Shown here: piece by piece, positions 24,980 to 34,617 of the stretch
Position numbering within the stretch: the stretch's first letter is position 1
Layout of the letters: every line of letters begins with the position of its first letter
Assembly (NCBI GenBank): GCA_002102555.1
Contig: MCFL01000047.1
Coordinates: 62,001 to 126,000 of the forward strand
DNA: 64,000 bases
Reading direction: 5' to 3'
DNA from: Catenaria anguillulae PL171
Lineage: Eukaryota; Blastocladiomycota; Blastocladiomycetes; Blastocladiales; Catenariaceae
The notes under the pieces: generated by a model
The model's database searches: none
The model's input: only the letters and a program-made list of their open reading frames with translations
Told to the model about the DNA's origin: nothing
Made by a program: the position numbers and the translations under genes

Positions 24980-26305
24980 GGTGAGGTGATGAGAGGGGAG
25001 TGATGTGGAAGGTCTATACGTCTATAGTGTATAAGGAAGTGGGTGGGTGCTTGGGAGGCGGATGAACAGGGCAGTTGCTGATGAAGGGAAATCGAGATGG
25101 GACGGGAGGTGGTGGGTGACAGCCAGGTATTTATGGTGTAGGTAGGTAGGGACTGGGATCGCAGATTCAAAGTCGGCGGGCAGTTCGATTCGTGAGACAA
25201 GAGTCCAAACGTGGAAACGGAAACGTGGGAATGCCACTCGCATTCAACGCGTTTGAATGGAATGAGTCGAAAATGAACGCTCCCTCGCCACTTTTCTCAT
25301 AACCGTTGCTGTATTGTGCTCTAAAGCCCCGAGCAGTGCGTGACCTTCATTTCTCGACATTCGTCGTATCTGCTCATAAGACCTGGCAAAATGGCAAGCA
25401 AGCACGAGATTGGGCTGGTTCCACGGCTGAGAGTCACGGCCCAGGTGGCTCGCGTGTTGGGTTGGAGCTAAGGATCGCGTCAACGCAGGCATTTCAAACT
25501 TGAGCTCCAAGTCGACTGGCACAGCTTCCCCAGCCGTCTGGTGAATGTTTCTACAATATCGAGTCAAAAGGCAGTGGCTCGGATTGTCCGTTGTTCTCGG
25601 AGTGCACAGCCGTGATTGGTGGGAGAGGAAAATTGTACGAAGAACCGCGGTCGCCAATATCAGCCCTGAGTCCCTGACCTTCGAGGGCTGCTTTTCCCCT
25701 AAAGTGGATCAGACGAGTCACTACTGCAGTTCGCAATGCATGCAACTGGAAGAGTCGTCGAGGTCTGTGTCAAGGTAGAACAGTGACCCTTGTCATCTGT
25801 CGTCGCCAGAAGAGTGGGATCCAATACTGTAGTCATTTACATTCATTTCCTCCGAATGTCACAAACTGGTCTGGCGGCGCCCCCAATGGCGGGCTTTGCA
25901 GGCGTGGCTGTCGCCAGTTCTTCTTGATGTGACATGTCGTTATCCTTCGGCATGACTGGCCGATGGGGCTCAATGGGGCCACATACTGAGCAGCTTATGG
26001 CTGGGAGCGGTTGGCCGAACGGAGCAAGCCATGCATCTGAACCGCCAACCCCGACCCCCGACGGTTGACCAGGCGTGACTGTTGGCGTGACCCACATATC
26101 GGCTTGGCGTGCACCTCTTTGCCAGCGGTGTACCCACTCAAAAGTTTGCAGTTTGAAAACGAGATATGTATTTACTATCACAAGTCAATCTAAGTACACA
26201 GTGCCACTCTGGATATCGATTCAACCTTGAGCAATGCAGCAAGCTCCAACGCAATGACCCATTAGCTAGCCAAACTCGCTCCCGCTTCCCCCGTTGTTGC
26301 CTGTC
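24980..26305. other. Intergenic region, about 1.3 kb
   Basis: Holds the promoter of the secreted repeat protein (minus strand) and that of the duplicated-motif protein (plus strand). A GGTAGG-rich stretch lies at about 25130-25150. Open frames here lack ATG starts or show no protein-like character. No RNA gene or repeat recognised. Confidence 0.4.
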
Positions 26306-28156
26306 ATGTCGGCCACCATCTCCTCCCTCGTCTCCGGCGCAGTGGTGCCGCCACCGCCGCCACCCACTTGCGCCGATGCTACCGCCTCTCGAGACCCGTC
26401 GGCAACGCAGCCCCTCACGCCAGCGCAACTTTCGCCCTTTCCTCCAATCCCTGCCCATTCCTCCTCAAACGACGACTCGGCCTCCATTCATGCGCTCCCC
26501 TCATCGGACCCATCTGCCTTCGACCCAGCACCTCGTGTCCGGGCAAACTCGTTTCCGACATCCAAACGAGAGTGGTCCGCCGCAGAGGCCCGCCAAGCCG
26601 CCGCAGAAGCCTCGGGAAAGTCTGGTTGGAAGAAGCGGTGGCGCAAGATCCGCAACTTGTTCAAGGCCATGCGCGGCGCTTTCCGCTCATCGTCCAGCTC
26701 AAAATCAGATGCCGGCTCAGTTATAGAAAAGGACGAGCGCGGCTTGTTGATGGTGCCGAAGCGTAAACACAAGGCAACCATGGTGAAAGAGGTGCTGCCA
26801 CCACCAATGCCGCCGGTTCCGCCAGTTCCGCCGTTGCCTGAAATCAAAGAGGAGCGCGCCGATACTGGCGCATTTGGCGTCTATTCAGTGTCCCATCACC
26901 ACATTGCTGGATCCTCACCCTCGCCCATCGCAGCCGAAAATGACGCCGATGACGATTCCACGCCATTGGCACTGCTCAACTCACCCGAGCTCGCACCACC
27001 ACGGATCCCTGCAATCCCCTTCCCTCCCGCATCAGCAGGGGCAAACAATATCTCCCCACCTCCGTCACCGCCACTTCACATCACGCCACCACAGCTCCTG
27101 ATTACGCTCGACGACGGCTACGTCTACGAAGCATTCACCATCGAACGCGCCCACGTCGTCTTCCCGCGCCGCTCCACCGACTCGACAGTACCCACCGTCG
27201 ACCGCCGCCGCCGGGTCAGGCGACGGTCAAAGACGCCCGCCGCCGATGAGGGCGAGCAGCCAGCAATCTCCATTTCAACCGAGGCGGCGAATGCGTTGAA
27301 TGACGACGAGGCACCGCCATTGCCGTCGCCAACACCTACATGGGCGAGTTCAGAATCTTTGGAACGGAGCTCGGTCTTGGCATCGACGCTCGATCGCATG
27401 TTGCGTCGTAAACGGGAGACACCGGGGTCTGCCGAGCAGGTATCGGCACAGCACGACGATGAGGACATGGACGTGATGGATCATCGTGGGTATTGCACAG
27501 CGACGGATACCGAATCCGAGCTAGAGTCACCGGCGGCTGGTCCATCGGCCGTTTCCGGCGCTTCTCCTGTTGACGACAAGGCCCTCGACGAAGGCTTTGT
27601 TGCCGAACTTGGTAACGACGACACACACCCGCCCAGTCCGACTGATGCGCTCCCGCCGGTTACATCATCCCCATCCCTCAGCCGCAACTCGATTTCCTCC
27701 TTTGACCTCTCGGATCTAGCCCACTCTACCCCGCTCCCACTCTCCCCGACCTCGGCTGCCTTCATCTCATCCTCACCACCGGCCTCGTCCGTTTCGCTTA
27801 CTCCATCCGACTCGGGCGTCGCGCACGACGACGAGCACGAGCACGAGCACGTCGAGCCCGCGCCTGAGCCCGACCAAGTCGTCGACAGCGGCACGCACTC
27901 GGACGACCTTGCCGACTCTGCCGGTGCTCCCACAGCGTCTCCGCCATCCATTCAAATCACGCTCGACGACGGATTTGCATACGACGCATTCACCATCGAA
28001 CGTGCACATAAGGTGTTTCCACGCCGTGCGGCCGAGCCCGGGTCGGGCGTCGCGACGATTGATCGGCGGCGGCGGGTCAGGCGCAGGAGCGAAATAGGCG
28101 GTGCAGAGCAGCAGCAAAAGCAGAAGCAGAAGCAGGCGCCCACGTCGGTCGAGTGA
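26306..28156 (+). CDS. Unidentified protein with a duplicated ITLDDG-AFTIERAH-FPRR motif
   Basis: An intronless frame of 616 residues from the ATG at 26306. Much of the protein is disordered, rich in Pro, Ser, Ala and acids, but three elements stand out. Residues 106-126 form a basic amphipathic helix (SGWKKRWRKIRNLFKAMRGA) flanked by serines. Residues about 266-312 and 551-597 are two copies of one motif. Each starts ITLDDG, then an aromatic residue, then Y-x-AFTIERAHxVFPRR, a 9-11-residue variable linker, and [TV]-x-[TV]-[VI]-DRRRRVRRRS. About 240 acidic, Ser/Pro-rich residues separate them, and the second copy lies close to the C-terminus. The basic ends could be nuclear localisation signals; the helix could bind membrane or calmodulin. 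I recognise no known family, and these roles are inference. Confidence 0.82.
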   Translation: MSATISSLVSGAVVPPPPPPTCADATASRDPSATQPLTPAQLSPFPPIPAHSSSNDDSASIHALPSSDPSAFDPAPRVRANSFPTSKREWSAAEARQAAAEASGKSGWKKRWRKIRNLFKAMRGAFRSSSSSKSDAGSVIEKDERGLLMVPKRKHKATMVKEVLPPPMPPVPPVPPLPEIKEERADTGAFGVYSVSHHHIAGSSPSPIAAENDADDDSTPLALLNSPELAPPRIPAIPFPPASAGANNISPPPSPPLHITPPQLLITLDDGYVYEAFTIERAHVVFPRRSTDSTVPTVDRRRRVRRRSKTPAADEGEQPAISISTEAANALNDDEAPPLPSPTPTWASSESLERSSVLASTLDRMLRRKRETPGSAEQVSAQHDDEDMDVMDHRGYCTATDTESELESPAAGPSAVSGASPVDDKALDEGFVAELGNDDTHPPSPTDALPPVTSSPSLSRNSISSFDLSDLAHSTPLPLSPTSAAFISSSPPASSVSLTPSDSGVAHDDEHEHEHVEPAPEPDQVVDSGTHSDDLADSAGAPTASPPSIQITLDDGFAYDAFTIERAHKVFPRRAAEPGSGVATIDRRRRVRRRSEIGGAEQQQKQKQKQAPTSVE

Positions 28157-28840
28157 GATTTGTACGAGTTTATTTTTGATAGATTTCTGTTTTTGGTTAT
28201 TCGCCTTTTTTGCTACACATCACACCAGGTTTCTGTTTGTTTACCCTGTCTGCAACAAGTCCTCCCTCTCTCTCTCTGGCCATTTTCTCGATGACCTCCT
28301 TTGTGTGCCGCCATGTGTGATCCGTTCGTGTTCAATGGACTCCTTTTTCTCCCCTCCTTCATATGCCAGTCCCCACCGATGTTGTTCTGTACGGTACTTC
28401 GCCGTTACCCTGCCCAAGATCATCGCCGCCTGGCATTTGAGCCGAGGTGCACTTATGAGGCAAGGTATATTAAATATGTATATGGTCAACCGAACGAACG
28501 ATCGAGGCCGATCGAGGAACCATCTGGCAGCTGACGCGACTCTCTCCTCGCCGATTGTCCGCACCTCACAGGCAAGGGAGCACACGATTTTGGGTTACCC
28601 TTTGCGACGGACAAAGGGCAAAGGGATCAGTTGCGATGAGTCGTCGAGCTGCCTGTCTGACAATCTGAAGTGCCTTGATATGCACCCGATCCATGGCTCG
28701 AGCGGTTGCTTTTGGGACAAAACATAGATGCATCCGCCGCCCGTCGCAAAGTACACTACGGCTCTGATCCCATGTCAACCAGCCAAATAGCCGAAACGTC
28801 AAACAGTTGATGAACTTGGATACCAAAGTCCACCCTAATC
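28157..28840. other. Intergenic region
   Basis: About 680 bp between two plus-strand genes: 3' UTR of the duplicated-motif gene (T-rich, with a TC microsatellite near 28265) and the promoter of the GPCR-like gene. No coding exon seen. Confidence 0.4.
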
Positions 28841-30600
28841 ATGTCCGCCCAACCCCCGCCGCCTCCCCATGCGGCCTTGAACGAGCTCATGGCCGTTGAG
28901 CTGAATCCAATATGGGACCCAAAGGCGTTCGACACCTCGTACTCATCCATTTCGTACATTGTCAGTGCCATGCAAATCCCGCAAATCGCGCTGTCGATTT
29001 TTCTCAATGGCCTCATCCTATACCTGGCATTCTGGCGGCGGCCGCAGCTGGTTGCTTCAGCGGGAAACGTGTTAACTGTGAGTGTTTGGTATGGCGCTTC
29101 TTGGTCGTGACCTGGAGGATATCACCAGCAACTGACGGTTTGCAAATGTGTAGTCTATCCAACTTTCTTTTCGCATGGTACCTCTTCAGCGTCCGCGTCC
29201 GTCTCGTGATTGCGCTGGAATGGTCTAGGGTGTGTGCGTCGCCTCGCATTCGATTCATCTTCTCCGAAAAGCACAATCTGATTCAATCACGCCTAAACTC
29301 AGGCGATGTGCATGGAATTTTCCATTGTTTGTGTCTTCTTTGTGTGCCATATGGCCATCAACCTCATGGCCATCTGCTTTGAGCGCTACCTGTCGCTCGT
29401 CCTGCTCAAGCGCGCCAAGCGCAAATACGCATTGCTGGCGCTCATTGCCTCGGCCATCTCGTCCTTGTTTCTGACTATGCTACACCATGTTCCCGAGGGA
29501 ATCGCTCTGATCGGCCGTGCGGGGATCTATTGCTATCCAACGCGGGCAGGACATTGGCAAGGCGCCGTGGATGCAGCGGCAATGGTGGCGCACTTTGTCG
29601 CCATTTTCAGTGTGTTGCTTTGTTTATCCAATGTGTCGGGCAGACTCTCACTCAACGTTTTGTGTGTCCGTGTGTGCAGTGGGATACTCGCTCATTTTTA
29701 TTCAGCTCCGTAGCATTTCGCGCAAAGCCGCCAGTGCCATGGCTTTTCCAGATCTTGGCCAGACAACGCTTGGCAACTTGGGTCATCAACGCAATGCATT
29801 GAGCGGAACGGCACAGCGGCAGCAGGCAAGCGGCGGCACGCACAAGCAGCATGGCATGAAATCTGGAGGCAGCGTGGTTGAGGCGCCCGCCATGCGAATC
29901 GTGTACGTTTGTGAGCGCGGCAACGACTGCTGTGTTGGTGCGGGGTTCACCTAATATCATTTCTCGCCACCATACAGGGCAACTGCATCGCAAGTATCGA
30001 CCACGTCTTCCAACGGCGGCGGCACGGCTGTTTCCACCATGGCCAATGTGCCAATGATAGGACCGACGCTTTCGTTTACCGGCGTCGAATCCACAAGCAA
30101 AGCCCCATCAACGACTGGGCCAACCTCATCGACCATGTCTCGATTTCTTAAGCGCAAGGCATCTGTTGCGTCCATGGCCTCGTCCATGGTGTCGGCAAAG
30201 AACGCAGAAGGCAAGGTGGTACTAAGAGGAATGCTGTCATTGAGCTCATACACGTACGTCCTCTTGGTCGTTGGACCCGTAACGTGAAAGGGGTTAACCA
30301 TAAACCATGTGCGATGCAGGTGTTTTGTTGTGTCGTATTCGTATTTACGTATGTTTTGTGATTGCACGGTCGACAGGGTCGGACACGATCGCGAAACAGT
30401 GGGTGTGCTCACCTTTTCTTGTACGCAGTTTGGTCGGCCCTCATTCACGGGCAAAGACCGAGCGTCCAGTTTGATTGGTGTACGTCAATAACTTTTCTCA
30501 ACGGTGCGGAAATGACCTGTGGCACTTATCGCTCGCGCTTAAATACGTGAATCGTCTAGTCCTTGTGTCGACCAAGTTCATTCCCGACTTTTGCGTACGT
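28841..30600 (+). CDS. Rhodopsin-like (class A) G-protein-coupled receptor
   Basis: The ATG at 28841 opens a short Pro-rich N-terminus and TM1 (IALSIFLNGLILYLAFW). Predicted exons: 28841 to about 29080, about 29128-29230, 29303-29609, 29680-29902, 29978-30257, 30320-30348 and further. TM2 contains LSNFLFAWYLFSV. The third exon encodes TM3 with AINLMAICFERYLSLV: ERY is the class A E/DRY motif, and the Cys in AMCME lies exactly 25 residues before that Arg, as C3.25 does before R3.50. TM4 is ALLALIASAISSLFL. An extracellular loop with YCYPT supplies the disulfide partner. TM5 contains GYSLIFIQL. A long Ser/Thr-rich third intracellular loop (about 130 residues) precedes TM6 (YVFCCVVFVF). The exons for TM7 and the C-terminus are uncertain (30400-30600), and I could not find an NPxxY. 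The first exon junction is also approximate. Ligand unknown. Confidence 0.7.
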
Positions 30601-31479
30601 TGGCCAATGCATCTGCTTCTGGGAACCGCCGCTCATTGGCAGCCGACTCGCTCTTCATAGGAACCGCTGATTCTGTTCTTGCTCGATCGGCAGTTCAAGG
30701 ACGCATTCAAGGAACTGATGGGATGGGAATGACCAAAGCGTTGTGGACTTGCCGATTCAAGTGCGGGTTAGAGAAATGAGTATATTTAAAGTAGGTAGAG
30801 CCCGGTGAAGATCCTTTCGCTTGTCCTTGGTTCCTTGGTTTGCCGCTTGCCGATAGTAATCTTCAAGTTTCCAATGAATCGACTGTGCCGAACACGACAG
30901 ATAGTGGATGTGCGACTCGGAAGCATGGGACAGTAGAGAAATACGACTGCAAATATCTTGCATTCAGTCCACGATCAAGCAGCAGGCGGTTCTTCTGCGG
31001 GTTAGTCGATGATTGTCCCCAACTGTAGGGCCTGATGCGGAGGGCTTGGAAACACTGGTGTTTATCTTTTCTCAACTCTCTCGACCTTCGACAACTCTGG
31101 CCTTGCCTCACAAGTTGCGTAAGCTGTATCGATTGGCGAGTCTCGTAAATCCATGTCGGGTGGATGAAAAGCGCAACAGGAAACTAGCGCATGGACGGGC
31201 ATAATGGGCGGGAAACCAATGGTGAAACGTATCCACAAACATAAAATACAAAAGCTCCCACACATGGCTGAACCACTAACACCATCTCACACCATCAAGC
31301 GGCCATACTCGTCGCGATATCCACATGCACGCTCAGATACCAGACGATGCGCTAGAATATAACAACCATTTTCGCCGGGACTTGCCACCCATATCGAATC
31401 GACTGCCGCGGCACCTTGGCGACATTTGCCCACCAACCGACAATCCGATACGGTAATACACAATGTGATTATTCCAAAC
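30601..31479. other. Intergenic region downstream of GPCR-like gene
   Basis: Possibly includes the end of the GPCR-like gene. Short frames on both strands show no consistent coding signal, and I see no repeats or RNA genes. Confidence 0.35.
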
Positions 31480-32180
31480 CTCAAGTTGCCGCGTTATGCT
31501 GTACAAAAAGTTCGGCAGCACACACCGCACAATCGACGTAGAGCAACCGAGATGAGATAGCAGCAACACCAGTGGACTGGAAATCCGTCCGACCTGGACG
31601 GTTGTCGGTAAGCAAATTGGAGTCAATGGCACGTAAAGGTACGGACTTGCTGGATAGTTGACAAGGGCTTTTCAAGTGACTGATGCGCCATGTTCCACTC
31701 CCGGCGGAACTTGCTGAAGGGACGGCCACGTTGTTGAACGTTGTGGAGACATTGCTTGGCCATTTCTTTCTAGTCCTCGTCGGGGACAACCAAATTCGGC
31801 CTTGAACTTGGAATTGTACCAGGTCCAAGTGCCAGTCGTGTTTTCGGGAACAACAAGTGTGCAAACCTGGCTTGGACGGGGTGAGGCACGTGGTGGTATG
31901 CGACGAGCGCCCAAAACTGCTTGTCGTGTAGCGCTCAACCGTCGTGGTCCGATCAGACAAGGCAGCTTGACAGAGCGAGCCCCGGCGAGCTAAATGGGCA
32001 AGTCGGACATGATGAAAGCCGACGTTTTGGATGGCGAAGATGACGATTGAGCCGGAGCCGGCGTGAGAAGAGTCGTCGATGGCGAAAACGAAGGTGTAGG
32101 GTGGGACTGTTCGCCTACGGTTGTTGTCAAGGTCAGCTTGGCGTGCAGCTGACAACACGGTGTAGTTGACAAGGTAAGGA
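31480..32180 (-). pseudogene. Coding-like, probably broken region; unidentified
   Basis: All three minus-strand frames contain stretches that read like protein, but none joins another by a convincing intron. From 32175, one frame reads NYTVLSAARQADLDNNRRRT and continues with PYTFVFAIDDSSHAGSGSI. Around 31950-31880 a second frame gives LHDKQFWALVAYHHVPHPVQ. Around 31860-31780 a third gives VVPENTTGTWTWYNSKFKAE. Either this is a decayed gene or transposon remnant, or a multi-exon gene whose splice sites I cannot place, or it contains sequence errors like those seen in nearby genes. No family recognised. Confidence 0.3.
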
Positions 32181-32397
32181 TTTAATGCTGATGTATCATC
32201 TTGGATGCTCCGATGCTCTGATGTTCGTCGTTGTGCAAAGTGGGGGAGGGGTTCGGTTTTGGGCAAACCATCCACATGTCGTGCGTGGCCCTGGTCGACT
32301 GGCCCGCATTGGACGACGACGGCAAGCACAAAGCACTATTGATGCATGACTGTACAAGGTAAATGTGCACTCGACAAAGATACAATTATCACCCTCT

Positions 32398-34133
32398 TCA
32401 GTCCTCTTCATCCTCATCCATGTCTGACCACTCTGCTTCCCCTTCACTGTCGTCCTCGTCCTCGTCGTCATCATTCCCACTACCTTCGCTGTCACTACTA
32501 CTATCACTTTCCCGACCCTCCCTCCTCCTCGCATGCGCCTTTGCCGCCTGCCTCACCACCATATCGAAATACGCCACGGTCCGCCTCTCTGCCCTGCCAC
32601 CGTCATCCTCTCCCTCGCCAACGCCTTGCACCACGTCGCGAAACGCGCTCATGCACACGGCAGCCGACATGAGCGGTCTTGGCCCAGCCGCAGGTGGGCT
32701 GCCACTTGCGCCGTGCCCAAACGCAGACAGGCGCACGGAATGCTCGACGCCGCACGAAAACAGGTAGGGTAAATCCGGATGCGGCAGCACGCGGTTGGGC
32801 AGCGACATGTGGCCCCACAAGATGTTGTCTGCGCTTGTCACGTTGAGGCGCGGCAATGGCTCGGTTGGGCTCGGGCTCGGGTCGTGTGCGTAGGGCGAGA
32901 GCAAGGCCGGTGGAATGCGCCACGTGTATATGCCAAAGTCGTCGCTGCCGCATACAACATGTGTGCCTGTTGGCAGAAAAGCTGGCACTTTGTGGGTTGC
33001 AATGTTGGAGAAGCCGGAAAAGTGGAAGGCGTCAGGATGGGCTGGATCGGGTGGTGGGGTCGAGTGAGAAAATGAGGCGAGCGGGGAGGCGTGGTATGTT
33101 GAGTAGAGATGTGGCAGGCCACTGCATGTGGATAGGCGAGGAGAGGCCAGAGGGTGAGCGAGAGGTCACCATCATAGAGAACGAATCGCGGTGAGCAAAG
33201 TACGTGCAATTGAGAGAGGGCGACGAGGTGGCGCGCGTCGGGCGAGAGGGCGAGTGACGCAATGTTATTGTCGCTGGTTAGATACTGTAAGTGTAAGGAG
33301 AAACACCATGAGTCAAAAATGGATTGAACAGCACCAGCAACAAGTGAATACTTTGCACGCACCTCCATAACTGGCTCTGGTTCATTTCCTCGAAAAAACA
33401 CTCTCCACTTCCGCTTGCCCCTGCTTTGCCCGCCGTTCCCTTCACTTTCGCGTTTGCGCTTGCGACTTGATCCGCCTCCGCCGAAACACGTGCGAAAATC
33501 AAACCTCGCCAACAATCCGCCCTCGCCACTCACTATGAACTCATTGTCGTGCAAAACATCGACATGCGACACGGGCAACGTGAATTGCAAACAGCCAACG
33601 CTCTTGGTCGCTTCGCGCACATCCCAGACCCTGACGGATCCGTCGTCGCATGCCGAGAGAAACACCCGCTCATTGAGTGTGGCGAGCCGCTGGACCACAT
33701 CTGCGTGCTCTTCGGCAAATGTGAGCGAGGGCTGGTTGCCGTGCGGAAAGTGATTGATGTCGTGGCACCGGACGATTCCGTCTGCACCCGAGGAGACAAT
33801 CAGTGTGGGCGAGGCAAAGATGGCGTGGAACACGTTGCGAGTGGCGCCGGTGAGTGGCGTGGTGATCGGGTTGGTAGACGGGAGGTCGTAAACGGGCCAC
33901 AGGCGCAGGTGAGTGTCGTCAGATCCGGATAGGAGCAGGCGCAAGCAAGGTGAGAGGGCGAGCGAGTTGACGCAGCCCGAATGGGCATTGAGGAGAACCG
34001 ACGAAGAGACAGAGGGCCAGGACCAATGTGTGCCTGGTTGGGCGCGGTGGCGGTCACGGTCCAGTGAGCGCGAACGCAAGAATAGTGGATATGGGGACAG
34101 TGCTGTTGATGGTAATTCGTCAATGGATTCCAT
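32398..34133 (-). CDS. WD40-repeat protein, DCAF5-like CUL4 substrate receptor candidate
   Basis: Start ATG at 34133. The first exon (34133 to about 33365) carries WD40 repeats: NAHSGCVNSLALSPCLRLLLSGSDD, shown by its ends NAHSGCVNS and LLLSGSDD, then VFHAIFASPTLIVSSGADG, then EEHADVVQRLA and SACDDGSVRVWDVREATK. WDVR is a DWD-box WDxR motif, typical of DDB1-binding receptors. A GT-AG intron at about 33364-33287 leads to YLTSDNNIASLALSPDARHL. After a 48-bp intron (33169-33122) the protein resumes with LYSTYHASPLASF, a Pro-rich loop, then THVVCGSDDFGIYTWRIP and NRVLPHPDLPYLFSCGVEHS, the arrangement seen in DCAF5/WDR22-type proteins. The C-terminus is a long acidic Ser/Asp/Glu tail. Splicing at 33169/33122 leaves the frame one base short unless the G run there is one base longer. 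Basic insertion with RKRKRE near residue 225. Confidence 0.8.
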
Positions 34134-34617
34134 TGCGTTGAGTGAGTCATTCCGGCTGTAACTTTTTGGTTGTTTGGTTCACTGTCAATATTTCTACACT
34201 GACGTCATCACAACCACAACTGAACCACGTTTCCATGCCATGTTCACAGTTCTGGAACACTTGTTAGCTCGTCTGGACGCGTCATGCACAATCGAGAATC
34301 GAGCAGCGGTTCCCAGCTCGATCCAACTCAGCAAGATCAAGATATGTCTCAATAGACTTGCACATCAAGGAGAGCACCCGTGATATATTTACGTGACGTT
34401 TTCACTTTCAATCGTGAATGAAATGATATGTTCTCTCCATTCATAGAGGGTACTGTACTTCTTGCTGCGCACACACACATCGTCTTCGCACTCGAAGCAT
34501 TTGCCCCGCCCGACCAAGCACTTTTTCGTTACAAGATTCATTTTCATTTACGTTCCATCCGATCCCGCCCTCCGCAAACAGCACCAGGACGCGCGTCCAA
34601 CGCAACCCATCATTAAC
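34134..34617. other. Divergent promoter region of WD40 and Ca2+-ATPase genes
   Basis: About 480 bp between divergent start codons. No coding exon, repeat or recognisable regulatory motif seen. Confidence 0.4.

Noticed and set aside
31655-32174. 12-bp direct repeat TAGTTGACAAGG at 31655 and 32163, possible mobile-element boundary
   Set aside because: A repeat of this length within a few hundred bases is expected by chance in 64 kb. It has no terminal inverted repeats and is too long for a usual target-site duplication.
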